64,000 bases of DNA from Catonia carolina (GCA_035578175.1 JAQMRL010000003.1:57768672-57832671); one strand, 5' to 3'; numbered from the stretch's first letter, positions 22,342 to 34,438 are shown. Notes: generated by a model from the sequence alone, not told the origin. Made by a program: numbers and translations.

Positions 22342-23775
22342 AATTTAGCACACTTGTTCCTTAGATGTCGAAAACTAAAATTTTGCGCCTAAGGAACAAA
22401 ATGAGGTAATTTCTCTAAAGAAATATTATTTTTATACATTCTTGAAGAATTTTAATAAAATCAACGAATGGGTATTTTGTAAATGATACCTCGGAATAGT
22501 AAAACAGTTGAATTGTTACCACTTGCTCCTGAGGCCTTCGGGCAAGCCCAGTCAGTCAGCTGATAGAAAGTCGCTATTAATTGTTAAGTAACACCGGTTG
22601 GACAAGCGACTTTATATGGTGACAAGCTGACAGCCATATGTGAACAATTTCTACTGGGGGTCGCTGTTCAAACTAATGCTTAATTCGCGTCAAATAATAC
22701 AGCAAAGCAGCGATCAAATTTGGTAGTTGTCAATAGTGTACAGTTCCCGGTAACAAATAAAAGCTAAAAAACCTTGCTCCTGAGAGATAGAGTGGTTAAT
22801 CTTAAAACAATAAAAATATTACCTCCATACTTTTCCATTAACCTTCAACTCTGAAAATTGGAATTACTATTCTTAAAGCGATATCCAGAAATTAAAGTGT
22901 ATAATTATTGCGGGAAAAACAATAAACCATTTTATTTTTTGCACTCCTCCGGGGCTATCAGTTGCAAATTTTTTGATTATTAAAATGGTAAAAGATGCTG
23001 TCTGTAATATTCCAAGATAATCTTAAACAGGAAACTATTATTGTGTTAATTATGTTCGTTACTTTTGTAATCAATGTGTTAATTATTCTCATTTAATTCC
23101 ACCTTGGAAATTACTTAGTTCTTTTACGCTTAAGTAGTAGTTTAAAAATTTATCAAATGAAATAAATTTTGGATTAATATATTTACGTACTAAGTAATGT
23201 ATGAATGTATTCGAATGTATTTTCTTCTAAACCTGTGGTTAGTGAATTTGAATTATATTACATATCTTTAATGCACTGGAATTGATAAAAATAACGTTCG
23301 TAAAGAAAAAGAAGGTATACTTTTCTGTAATCAAAGTTCGTGATGCAATATCTGCATTATAAGACTCTTATATTATAAGTAATGTTATGTAATGATGCAC
23401 TTGTTCTATCGGGATGTTCTGTATGTAATAAGGTACTTTAGTGTTGCATTCAATCTCGTATCGTGCCGTTAAACTTCAAAGTGAAAATTGTTAATGGAGT
23501 TGTTATGCGAGCTTGCTCCAGCTGGTTAAGAGATCAGTTTAAAAATAATATCTAAAACTAAATTTCTGTAATTTTAATCCAATTTTATATTCATTAAAAA
23601 TAATACACATTTTTTCTTTGTTTTGTTCGCTGTAAGGTTTCATTAAAGAAATTATGATTCTATATTTTGTGTATAGAATGTTTTGAAAATTCGTTGATAA
23701 TTTGATCTAAACATTTTATTATATGATGATTAAATCTTTGGAGCGAATCTACAAGGTGCGCTGTCTGTCGCTTAA
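22342..23775. other. AT-rich spacer with a 12-bp direct repeat
   Basis: CTTGCTCCTGAG occurs at about 22522 and again at about 22774. Between the copies AAGTCGCT and AGCGACTT are inverted. The segment 22500-22800 is less AT-rich than its surroundings and may be an old mobile element. The rest shows nothing. Confidence 0.3.
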
Positions 23776-24319
23776 ATTAAATTGTCGAACAAATTAAATT
23801 TTTCTGTACTTTTATGTGTGATATAGTTTTTGAGATGTTTTGTTTACGTAAACTTCTATTGGGAAAATGTAATCTGTTTTTTATTAAAGTAATTAAATAA
23901 GCTAATAACGTTAACTAAGAAACATTGATAGTTTTTTTTTTTAAATTGTGGAGGAATTATTGAAGGAAACTATTTGTGAAAATGTTCAATTAGACGCGAC
24001 TTGTGGTTACCTAGAAGTGATATAATTTCCGATACATAAACAATATAATTAAATTGTCGATCAAATTAAATTTTTCTTTACTTTTATGTATGATATAGTT
24101 TTGAGATTTTTTGTTTACGTAAATTTCTATACGAAAATTGTGTTTCTGTTTTTTTTATTACAGTAATTAAGTAAACTAACAACGTTAACTAAAAAACAGT
24201 GATAGTATTTTTTGTGAAGATGTAGAGAAATAATTTAAGGAAAGTATTTGTGAAAATTTTCAATTAGATGCGACTTGTAAACCTAAAAGTGATATAATTT
24301 CCGATACATAAACAATATA
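23776..24319. repeat. 272-bp tandem duplication
   Basis: Two adjacent units, 23776-24047 and 24048-24319, start with ATTAAATTGTCGA(A/T)CAAAT and share TTTTATGT(G/A)TGATATAGTT, TTTGTTTACGTAAA, AACGTTAACTAA(G/A)AAACA, TTCAATTAGA(C/T)GCGACTTGT and GATATAATTTCCGATACATA. By eye they are about 85% identical. No further units were seen. Confidence 0.85.
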
Positions 24320-25489
24320 ACAGCACTGATGTTAATTGATAATGATGATGTCGGATTTTTAATTGGGATTACTTCACAGGTCAAAACTAGCGTACCGCTA
24401 CATCGTCCTCCACAAGAAAAAAAATCAGAGGATATGATGGCTACGTTTATTACTATAGTACATTTCTCGTATTTAAATGTTGTGTTCATGTTTTGTTTGT
24501 TTTTCCATGTTACCTTTGTGGTATTAGTCTGTTATTTATTGAATGTAGTAATACTCCGGACAGTTTTCTGAGTTAATATTTAGTTTTTCAACCACAGGGA
24601 ATTGGATTCGACTGCTCGACTATCTAACTGGAACGGATAAAATTTTCAGTTCATGTTTTTATTTATGAGGCAGAACGATAAAGTTTCCAATACGTTCGTA
24701 ATACTCGCGGTAACAGTGTACAGTTTTCATTTAAAAACTCAAATACCATTACGTAATATTTTTCAATAAACTTTATTTTAAATACTGATATTTTGCACTC
24801 CAGTTGTAAAAACTATGTACTTCCTAATATCTAAAAGTTTTTCTAAAAAGAAACACAATTGCAATGTTAGTAATTTGCAACATTTTTTTTCTCTGTAGAA
24901 CCAACTGAATGTTTTCTCAAAGTTAACCATTGTATTTATAAAAATATTACAAATTAAGCTGTTGTATAGTTTTCCATTAAACATTAGCCATTTTTTTAAT
25001 TATAAAATGTTTGTGTTAATTTATATAGAAGTTTTGAAAATGATATTTTTGTTCAAAAAATAATAACGTAGTAATATAAAAAGTTCACATGTTACATTTA
25101 CACTTTGTCAGCAAATTGTCCATCCATATATTTAAACAGCACACAAATTACATCCAAGATGCAATTAAACATTTTGAATTACATCTAGACTTAAAATTTA
25201 AACAATTCTTTTGACTAATTGAGTTGTGGGACGCACCCGGTAACTCGAATATCCAAATTATTTATCGTTTTTAGTTTTCTCCGATCTCTAACAGCTGCGC
25301 CCTGGTACGTGACAAACAACCACATTCTTAAAAATCTATTTATTTCAACAGGTTAAAGAAGAAATTCCAGGTAAGTGTAACTTACGAGAAACGGCCTGAA
25401 TCCTACAAAAATTAATTGGCTATTAATTTATTGGATAAAGGTGGTTTATTATGCGGGCTGAAACAACGGTAACCAACAGAATTATTTGT
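24320..25489. other. AT-rich spacer, weak frames only
   Basis: The plus frame 24329-24571 has a hydrophilic KTSVPLHRPPQEKKSEDMM followed by a hydrophobic end. A CTTCACAG at 24373-24380 could be an acceptor, but the pyrimidine tract is poor. I do not call it a gene. Confidence 0.25.
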
Positions 25490-26335
25490 TCAGTCTTCTT
25501 TTAACGCTTATGGGTTAGGTATTACGCCTGTTCCAGCTTTAAACCATTTTTTCTTGATCTACCCAGACCTCTTCTTCCGGTTTGACAATACTGTAATGAT
25601 CGGGCTGCAACGCTTTTACTTTATTATTCTTGCGATATGATATTCCCATGTGTTCTTATATCGGATCGTTTTCTCTTAGGATGGTTTTATCTCTACCTAG
25701 TTCTTTCCGTATGTCACTGCTGCGAATTTGATCTCTCAACGAGCACCCCGTCACGGATCTCATAAATCGTATTTACTGGCTTCTTCTTTTCTTAAGTGAG
25801 CCGTTCTTAGGATGCACGTCTTGCAACCGTATAGCACCAGGGGTAACGCCATCACATGATATATATGTGTGCGACCTTCTTTAAGACCTTAAGGAGTTTT
25901 TCTTCTAAAGGTCTTATTATTAAAGCCGCGAACTTTCTGAAACTTATTAACCCTTCCCATAATTGCTTTATCGTCTTCGTATGTGACATCACAACCCGGT
26001 ATGCGAAATGGGAAACTTGTTTCCCATTTTCATCTTCCCATCAAGGACTATTTTTAAGTCGACTGGATCTTTACCTGCAAAAGCCATTATCTTTGTCTTT
26101 TTCTGATTTTTCCGTTTTATAGTGCCAATATTCTTGAGAAGGAACACTGATCTCTGTAGGTCATCTGAATTTTGTATTATTACCATTGTCGTCTCCATAC
26201 ATTATGGTGCTGAGAAAAAATCCTGTGATATTTTTATACCTAATGAATTTTCTGTTTACACTGTCGAATGGCAGCATCCATATAAATTTGTATGTACGTA
26301 CGTATAATGTTAGTGAGATGGTATCCTTGTTCAAT
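25490..26335 (-). pseudogene. non-LTR reverse transcriptase pseudogene
   Basis: Reading the minus strand across frameshifts gives an ordered RT: YIQIYMDAAIRQCKQKIH (the palm helix), the catalytic YGDD at 26199-26188, TMVIIQNSDDLQRSVFLLKN one base out of frame, KTKIMAFAGKDPVDLKIVLD, then LPLVLYGCKTCILRTAHLRK, and a degraded tail ending near 25490. The order and motifs are those of the plus-strand copy at 53030-53930, so both belong to one element family (RTE-like by general look, clade uncertain). The endonuclease is missing. At least five stops or frameshifts are present, and the plus-strand frames over this region are shadows. Confidence 0.8.
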
Positions 26336-27337
26336 AATTTAAATTGTGACTTTTATTATACTTTAATTACCTTTATTTACTTAAAGGTATCTCTACCTTT
26401 TCAATTTATTCTTCTCAATATGGCATAAAAGAATTCTGATAATTGTTTTCATATATGCAACAAATTTAATTTAATAATTTTGTGTTCATATATTAGCCTA
26501 ATTAAAATTAATAAATTTTCTATATGAAATTAAAAATTTTAACCAACTGAAACCAGCTAATCTTCATCACTATGCATTAAAAATTCATAATAATTAGAAA
26601 ATTTTAAACTAACTACTACACGTATCCCAATCTCTTAAACAAACCTCTATATAGTCAGTGTTGTTTATCGGACCATTTATAAATTGTAGCTATTTATTAC
26701 ACGTTTAGTTAGTCGATCTGATTCTTTTGCAATGAAATCATTGTAGTTTTCACTTCGTGTAGCTCGTTTTGTTTAACCTTGTACGTCAGTAGTTCTGAAA
26801 TGAATACTATGTTGCAAATTGTAGGTTTGTCTAAAAGTTGTTACCCAAGGGTGCTATTTTGTAGATGTATTAAATTACAAACTCTAATGATAGTGGAAAT
26901 TACTTTATCCTAACCACTTCGTTGTCCTTCGTGCGCAGGGTAATCCGTCGGAGAAAATTATTAAGAACAACTCTCGATTATAATATGCATTTCGTAACGA
27001 TTGACCGAAGTCTAATGATCGATTCACGGTCAGTCATTCAAACGATATTGTTATTTTCAGTAAGTTTGAAAGAATTTAAAACTATCATGATTAATAAATA
27101 TAAAAATGTTACCAATCGGTAGCATAAAATATTGAAAATAAATTGGTGAGATGGCAGCGAATCCTTTATCTCACTTTGGTCCAACGTTTAGTTACCCGAG
27201 TGCCAATCAAATTTTACTTTAGGAAAGTGACGACCGGTGACATTAAAGAGAAACAACAAATTACATATACCTCATTACTTTGATATATCACTTTATTTTA
27301 CGTTCGAGAAATTAATGCCACTATTTTTGCATTGGCT
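26336..27337. other. AT-rich spacer, nothing recognised
   Basis: Short frames only. No element ends were found. Confidence 0.4.
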
Positions 27338-27960
27338 CTATTTTTCTGATACAAGATTATGAATGTCCACTGTAAGTTCAGTAGGGCAAAGTGCTTGATT
27401 CCAGTAAAGCGTTTTTAATTTAATTTGTTTGAGAGCAGAAAAAGCACTTTCACACACATATGTACTCCCAAGCAGCAATAACATTTGCGGAGAAAATTTA
27501 AGGAATTTGGGAAAATTTGCGTTTCTTGGAAATGAGTCACGTATAATTTTCAGGGACATCGCATTTTTAAGTCTGGCAGAATGGGTCTGTTTAAAGATCA
27601 CGAACTTCCATTTAAAGGTCGCAGAGCACTTCAATCTCCATGTTTTTATTTAATGGGATTGTTGAATAGTGAAAGTTTTCATTTTAGGCAGTCAAAATCC
27701 TGGATTTGCCGTGGAACTCTTTCTGGATATCAGTTATTATTTCATAAAACACATACTAAAATTTATATCATATTCTTCTTCTTTCAACAACTGACAATAT
27801 AAGAAGTATGCTGTATTATTTCTCTTCAGTCCCGTTTGCCTACATCAAGTTTTTTGTGGAAGCCCAAACGTTTTTGATTAAGAATGAGATTTATGTACAT
27901 AAAACTGGGAGATATTTTGTTTTCTGTCTTGTAGTTTCAACAAAGTTCCAATAGAATGAA
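27338..27960 (-). pseudogene. hAT transposase C-terminal (dimerisation) remnant
   Basis: The last 98-codon minus frame holds FPKFLKFSPQMLLLLGSTYV, then CESAFSALKQIK and VDIHNL. The LFGSTY.CE..FS..K..K pattern is the hallmark of the hAT-family C-terminal dimerisation region, as found in transposases and in domesticated ZBED or GTF2IRD2-like proteins. Upstream, in other frames, pieces recall the preceding region (NNPIK and a degraded L.ELIDLQ-like block) to about 27960. A leucine-rich substitution and the missing basic residues after the motif suggest decay. No BED zinc finger or TIR was found, so a 3' fragment only. The plus-strand frames here are shadows. Confidence 0.7.
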
Positions 27961-28212
27961 TAAGAGGGCCGAGGGTTGGAGCACATTGCTTTATCTTTTA
28001 AAATTCGAACTATAATTTCACTGTGTTATCTTAGTGAACTACAAAAAATAAATTCATTTGTTTTATTGCACTAAAGATTTATATATTTTAAGTATAATTT
28101 CTAAATGTTTTATCTCTAAAAATAATAACTTTTTCAACTTTTAATTGCTTAAAGTGTGGACATGAAGTTATCAGTTGAATGTGTTTGTACGAGTTAAGAA
28201 TAAATAAATTTT

Positions 28213-28500
28213 AAGAAAACGTGAACAGAAATTTTTATTTGTTGGCAAAGATTGAAGAAAGACAAATCGTTTGGTACAGTCAACTTCGAAGAGTAGAGAA
28301 AAACAGTATGCCATATAATATTTGGCTGTGGGTTCCATCTAGACAGAGTAAGCTCCAGAATGGAGTCGATGGATGGTGTAATAGAAATACTTGTAATAGA
28401 GATGACTCTTGAGACACCGCCATTGATCATCCTCCATTAACTCATTTTCATTCTTTAATGAAGATGAGTGCAACAGAAATAAATGGCGTTTTCAGTTGTG
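28213..28500 (+). pseudogene. non-LTR RT C-terminal tail
   Basis: The plus frame reads KIEERQIVWYSQLRRVEKNS, then MPYNIWLWVPSR, and later VDGWCNRNT. This matches the usual tail of several insect RT proteins: RR(R/K)Q(L)xWYGHVxRMxxxRxPxxIWxWxP followed by a Gly/Trp block. The His of the WYGH motif is replaced by Gln (YSQL), and a stop follows at 28410. The RT core is absent. It ends 30-110 bp before the minus-strand R385 copy. Confidence 0.6.
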
Positions 28501-28527
28501 GTAAATAGCTTAGCATGATACTAATTT

Positions 28528-28830
28528 CCCCATAACAAGTGGAGTGTTAAATTTTTTTGCACTCGATCCGCTAGTTCCAGGGCTACAAAAAATAGTTCTG
28601 TTTTCTGATCTCACAGTCAGCCGGGCCCTATGGTGAATGAATTAATGGTTTCATTTGCAGAGTGAAAAGTAGATGCTTTTAAGTCGGCCTGGCATCCTGA
28701 TGAGTGTATTTTTCCATTTAGTAAGGAAGAATAAGAAAGCAAACCATCTCACTTCTCGTTTTACTTAGTAAAGCCTGTAGAGGTTCAAAGTCAAACCAGC
28801 CTTTTGTCTGATGACCTAAACAACAACAAC
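28528..28830 (-). repeat. R385 interspersed repeat, copy 5
   Basis: Reverse orientation: it begins CCCATAACAAGTGGAGTGTT and ends CCTTTTGTCTGATGACCTAA with CAACAACAAC. Compared with copy 1 it lacks roughly 80 bp in the CTCTGACTAG-CTACCTCTTC region. Confidence 0.8.
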
Positions 28831-29559
28831 ATAATACTTATAAAAATAATCTTAATTCACAAATGTACAACAACTTACAACAGTGAATATGATGAAAGAC
28901 ATAATACTTTCTTCTCTACTTGACGTAGCGAAGGACAATGTCAGTGAATAAGTTTAAATAGACTTAAAAACATTTCTTGTACCCTACGTCAAGAGTTTTG
29001 ATGTGAGTAGTTTTGAGTACTTGTCGAAAAGTGTGTATAATGATTTCAGTCTGTCATTTAGTAATTGTCACTTATGTTTTTTTTTGCGCCCTGGAGACTC
29101 CAGGAGGAGTATAGGACATATCAGCTTTGGTTGACGTGTATGTTCCACGTCAACCGCCTGTCTGATTAAAGCCCAAGATACCTTTGTTTAATACCTTTGG
29201 TTTACTTGCGGAAAAGATTGGTTGAATAAAACACAATTGTGTTTGACTCGTTTGCCGACGAAAGTTGCAGGTTATTTGGTACTTTTTGCTTACTTTAACT
29301 TCACGGTCAACAATGGAAAAGTTTTTTGAAAACTAATGACTGATTCTTGCAGATTTTTGTGTGCTAATTTCAAGAAAAATAGTCAAAAAATCCATCACGT
29401 ACCATTTTTTCACAATACTAGTTTTTTTTAATATTGTCAAAATTGATAAATAAGTATATTTTATTTCTAAATCATGAAATAAAAAATGTGGCCTGAATTA
29501 ATTTTGTTGATTTATTTTATCATTAGTTAGTTTATTAGTTTGGTTATAAGAAAAAAGCC
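28831..29559. other. AT-rich spacer with two adjacent hairpins
   Basis: CCTGGAGACTCCAGG at 29088-29102 can fold with a 6-bp stem. GGTTGACGTG at 29129-29138 and CACGTCAACC at 29146-29155 form a perfect 10-bp stem with a 7-nt loop. Otherwise nothing recognised. Confidence 0.4.
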
Positions 29560-30215
29560 TTTACTCCATACTTTACTGATGACGACGCAGGGTATTATTA
29601 GAACTTTGGACCAAAAAGTAATACAGAAAAATTTGGTTGATCCACTGAAAGTACTCTTACCTTCACTTAACATTAAAATCTGAGTGATGAAACAGTTCGT
29701 AAAAGCTTTATCAAGCGAAGTAGATTTTTAAGCCAAAAGTTTCCACATTTGTCAGAGGCCAAAGTGAAAGAAAGCGTTTTCACTGGTCCAGACATTCGTA
29801 AAATTTTGAAAAATGAAGCCTTTCAAACCAAAATGGAAGTCATTGAAATCAAGAGCATGGAAATCATTTTCAGAAGTCGTTAAGAAATTTTTTGGGAACA
29901 ATGAGGACCTGCATTTTAAGTGCATAGTGGAAAACATGCTAAAGGAATTTTAAAACTTGGGTTGTTCATTGAGCTTGAAGGTGCATTTTCTGAATTCTCA
30001 TTCAGATTACTTCCCTGAAAATCTTGGTGATGTGAGTGAAGAACAAGGTGAAAAATTTCATCAGGATAAAAAGGAAATAGAACGTTGATATCAGGGAAGG
30101 TGGAATATGAACATGATTGCAGACTATTGTTGGTACATCCATAGAGACAATCCGCAAGCTAACTACAATTAATTGTGGCCTGAGAAGCATTGAAAGGAAA
30201 AGAAAAAGGCAGTAC
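29560..30215 (+). pseudogene. decayed copy of an unnamed arthropod multicopy protein
   Basis: Plus-strand pieces over several frames give an ordered match to a protein I know from many arthropod genomes but cannot name: FPHLSEAKVKESVFTGPDIR, then EDLHFKCIVENMLKEF, SLKVHFLNSHSDYFPENLGD, VSEEQGEKFHQD, YQGRWNMNMIADYCWYIHRD and NPQANYN. The family typically ends with a basic tail, and here a KRKEKKKA-like stretch follows near 30200. At least five stops or frameshifts break it, so it is not functional. The family is high-copy and is probably encoded by or carried on a transposon, but that is inference. No TIR or TSD was found near it. Confidence 0.65.
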
Positions 30216-31674
30216 ATGTTTTCGTAGAGGTAAGAACATATACCTCAATCCTTTCTTTAAATCCCAATATGTTTTATAAATAAAAGTTTTCCATGAGAAA
30301 TATGAATAGGCCTGTATATAAGAACGACAATCTCCATTTCATTTTTTCACTGTTGTGAAAAATCCGTACGTGATGGAAAAAACCGGTGGTCATATTTGAA
30401 ATCAGTGCAAAAAATAACATTAAAATCAGTTATCAGATTACAAACAACTTTCAATTTCCTTAATTTTGTTGATCTGTGTTTTAATGGCATTTTCTAAGCC
30501 ATATTTCAAGGATGCCAAGATGATATTGAATGTCGTTCGATTCCATGTTGCCTTAAGTTCTACTTGTTTTATTTTTCATTTTATAGTGTACTCGTCGCAG
30601 AATATTCTGTGTAATCGTCCATTTATAATTTCGAGGATTGTTAATATCGTTTGTTATTTCAGTGAGTTATAAAACTCACTTAGTTATAAAAATTATATCA
30701 GTATTTTATTTATTCATTTTGTCAAAATATATTTTACGTAATAGTAATAACATCTAAAAGCATTATAACTTTCTTTTTAAAACTGGTTCAATCTACACCC
30801 GCTGAGAATCTTTTTAAAAATGTGAAAATCCTATAAAATATTTATCAACAAGTTCTAAGGCTATTAATGTACATCATTTCATTTCAGTACGATATGGCTA
30901 CACTAATATTCTTTTTAAATATTCGTGCTCACAACCAGTGCTTTTAAATCTCATTATTTTTCGTGCGTGTAGGCGTCCCCATTCCTACAACGATCAAAAG
31001 CGTATAAATAACTTGGAAGATAAAAGTTTTAATTGAAAAATCTTGTTTCGTGGAAAGCAGGGTATGTATTACTTGAATTTTTAAACCTAATTCTTATATT
31101 ATTTACTCCGTTCGACTGTTTTTTGTGCGAATTTATGAGTTTTTCAAGCTGAAATTAATAACCGAATTTACTTCACAAATATTTTTAGTATTTTATTAAA
31201 TTTTCAGAAAAGCTTAAAGTTATTAAGGATAAGTATTTTAATCTGTTATAATTATGTGTTGTATGTATTTTTGTTGTTTTCCACGTCTTTTGTTTTATTT
31301 ACTGGTTCGGTTTTCATTCTTCTTTTTTCGTTTTTTAAATAGTAATACTTTTGTTAGAAATGTTGATTATATGTGCAGTCACCTTAAATTTTTCATTCTT
31401 TGTTATGTTTCACCCATTGTTATTCATGTGATCGTTGATGTTGGACGTATTTACATATGTGTAAAGCTTTTAGAACAATGAAAAAATAAAAAAATAACTC
31501 TAATTACAGGTTTTAATATGTAACTAACACAAACGAAAGTTTTCATATCTAACTGTGACCAATATTTCTAAAATAAACAGTTTGTCAGAACGTTTTAAAA
31601 CATACTATAAATTTTTTGACATTAGTTAATCATCCATCGTACTATTGACATATAATAAAAAGTAAAAACATATA
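30216..31674. other. AT-rich spacer, nothing recognised
   Basis: Hydrophobic T-rich frames at 30466-30672 and 31254-31481 are taken as chance. No motif or element end was seen. Confidence 0.4.
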
Positions 31675-32199
31675 CAGTATAATCCGCTTAATAAGATTTT
31701 CATGGGTCCAACACAAATTAGCGTCTTAGGCGGAAAATCGTCTTAGTCAAAAAGCGGCTAAGATAATCTTAGGAGTGTGCTTTTTAAAGAAATCATTATT
31801 AAAGGCAGAAATTTGTAAATATTTTTAAATTTTGCGTTATGTGAGAAAATGTTAATAACAACTAATTAATATTTATATTTATAGGTTATATTATGTATCA
31901 TAAATAAACGTAAAGATAGTACATACCTTTTTTGAACATCACGTTTAATTAAATAAACACAAACAAAATAATAACACCGCTAATACATATACACATAAAT
32001 ACTGAGTAACTAATAACGTAATTTCCAAAACTTATTTTTAAAATAGTCATCAATTTTGAGCGCGTATTAGGCGGGATTGAATGTGTATTAAGCGGAAAAA
32101 TATACACGTGTTTTTCCTTATTAATCAAGGGACTTCACGAAATCCGCGTTTTAAGCAGAAAATCGTTTTAGCCATGAGCATATTTAATGGATACTACTG
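31675..32199. mobile_element. Tigger/pogo-like MITE
   Basis: Left end CAGTATAATCCGCTTAATAA, and right end (minus strand) CAGTAGTATCCATTAAATAT, bounded by TA at 31673-31674 and 32200-32201. Inner blocks GTCTTAGGCGGAAAATCGTC (31731) and GTTTTAAGCAGAAAATCGTT (32148) repeat in direct orientation. The 525-bp length, CAGT ends and TA target fit a non-autonomous pogo/Tigger-type element. No transposase. Confidence 0.75.
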
Positions 32200-33104
32200 T
32201 ACATTAATTGGTTTTTGCTACTTTGTTACTTTTACTTAGATGTATGATTCATTTCAGGTTTTTGCATTAGATGTTTAAATTTTGCAACTCTCAGCAATGA
32301 AAATTTCTTTGGTACACGCAATTAGTTTGTCGTGATTTGCAATGAACTATTATGTTAAGTAGAAGGACTGAATGACTTATTTAATGTTTTTGTAGAATTT
32401 TATTATTATTGAATCTTTGGAAAACATTTATTATCTACGGACATACACACCTGTCAAAACTGTCCGATGCTAACCATTTTGAGTTCTCTTCGTAAGCATT
32501 CCTACTCCAACGTAAATAAGATTAGTTACGCCAATGAAATAAATAGAAACAAATTAATAACGTTTATCAAAAATTATTTCTTTCTAACGAGTTTATCTAT
32601 TTTTCCCATTTTTAGCTACGGTGCCTAACCCAGGTGCGGTGGATAGCAGAAATATGCCATACTGGCGTGTGGCGTCGTAAAAAAACGAATACCAACCAAC
32701 CCGAAACAAGAATTTTTAACCAATGGGGGCATCTAATCCAACCAATAATCTTGTTTAGAATGCCCAAACCTTATTGGTTAATATCGACCAACCAGATTGC
32801 TTGATTTAGAGTAATGTGATTGGACAAGAGTCTTGCTTTCTGATGGTGAATATTTTAGAAGTTTGACGTCTCAACCAGATCTCGAGTTGTTTGCAGATTG
32901 GTCCGTTAGTATCTCGTTTCTAAAATAATTTAAAAATTATTAAATTATTATGTAGACTATTGAAAATTTTGTTAATAGAAATCTAAATTTTTGGCAAAAA
33001 CTATAACAATCATCTAAATTGTTTAATGTGTTATACAAGTGTGCCCATTTTATTGGTTCAGTTGTTTTTTTTTACGTAACATTACCATTGATACTTCTCT
33101 TTTG
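32200..33104. other. AT-rich stretch with clustered CCAAT motifs
   Basis: Between 32690 and 32910, CCAAT or ATTGG occurs at least five times (32722, 32739, 32773, 32818 and 32898). An inverted pair TTAACCAATGGGGGCAT and ATGCCCAAACCTTATTGGTT spans about 32717-32780. No promoter can be proven. Confidence 0.3.
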
Positions 33105-33232
33105 TTCTATAGTCGGTACGCATTCGATTCCCGGTCATATCTAGCATTGTTTATTACTTATTTTCTTCTACCGCCTTTCATCTTCTACATTAGCCAAACT
33201 CTGTGACAGTCGGATGTAAAACAAAAAAAATT
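33105..33232 (+). mobile_element. 5'-truncated SINE
   Basis: It starts in the B-box region, CATTCGATTCCCGGTCATAT, and continues with CTAGCATTGTTTATTACTTA, CTTCTACATTAGCCAAACTC and GTCGGATGTAAAACAAAAAA. The tail matches the reference SINE 3' end. Confidence 0.75.
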
Positions 33233-34438
33233 ATATTTCTATTTAAGCTTAAATAAACTTACTTTTAGCAGTCTAATATGAAAGCGATTATTTTGTTATA
33301 TTAGGACACCATATTAATTCTGAATAAAGAATTGATTCTTTTTTGTAAGCTACGTAACACTGATCCGTATTCATTAATTTTTAATTATTTTTAATTATGA
33401 AATTAAATTATTTTATCAAACATCATGTCATGCTCAATTCAGTTAATAAAAGTTTAATTTTCTTGCCATATTTTTATTTTTAACATTATTTAATTTGTTT
33501 AGACTGTATTTACGACTTCTTTATAAATTTTATACAGTAAGTTCAACTAGTTTTATAATTTACCGTGAAAATTATTGTATGTTTTTTTATGATTCGTGGC
33601 ACGCATGAGTTTTACGTGATTAATGGTTTTTTTTGTAAAATTAATATGCAGTGGGTTAGTTATAATGGTTAATTTAAGTCACGCTGTTTAGTAGCCGTGT
33701 TATGTGTGTTTTGTTTAAATGTATTACTTTACTACATTGTGTTAGGGTGTAAATGTGTAACGTAAGAACTTACACATTTATGTACCTTACACACCTGCCA
33801 AGCGATGACGCCGTGTATATTGTTGATATTAAATGGCGTGTTGTTTTTATCTAGATTTGATTTTTGTTGCGTGTAACTTCTTAACTTTCTCCCTAAATCA
33901 CCCTTCCTATTTAGGAAATATATATTTGAATATTTTATCAATATTTTTTTCAATTAATAACGTTACCTAATAAAACTATTTTAATGCTCGTAAACTCAAA
34001 CTTTTTTACTGTAAGTTTTTTCCTGTAGTTTCATTATAAGGCGTATATTTTTGAATAACTTTCGTGATATAAAAATTAATTATAAAAAAATAAACTGGCA
34101 AGTCAGGTTTAATTTAATACGAGTTAATGTAGGCTTATTTTTAATTTTTTTTTTTGACGCTGAATCCTTGTTGTGCTGATAAAGTTTCCAACTTCCTTTC
34201 ATCGTTTGTGTAACTAAAACTACTAAGTTTATTAATTTTTATCTTTTAAAACATGAGTTTTATATCTTTGACACATTACCAAAAATGTATTAAGTTTTGT
34301 CAAAATGTAGTAATTTTTGGTACGAAAATTTATTTTATTAACTTTTTATGTGTAAGTTATTTACAATTTCTTAAATTTATAAGCAATAAGTAATTATGAA
34401 AAACAATGTACATTGACTATAATATTTTCTTGGGTGAG
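33233..34438. other. AT-rich spacer, nothing recognised
   Basis: No coding, RNA or transposon feature could be supported. Confidence 0.4.

Noticed and set aside
24329..24571. Possible last exon of a membrane protein
   Set aside because: The CTTCACAG acceptor lacks a pyrimidine tract, the first part of the frame continues upstream of it, and the hydrophobic end is T-rich DNA.
26122..26428. Plus-strand ORFs
   Set aside because: They are shadows of the minus-strand RT pseudogene around its YGDD motif.
31254..31481. Hydrophobic 75-codon ORF with ATG
   Set aside because: Low-complexity T-rich translation, with no splice or promoter context.
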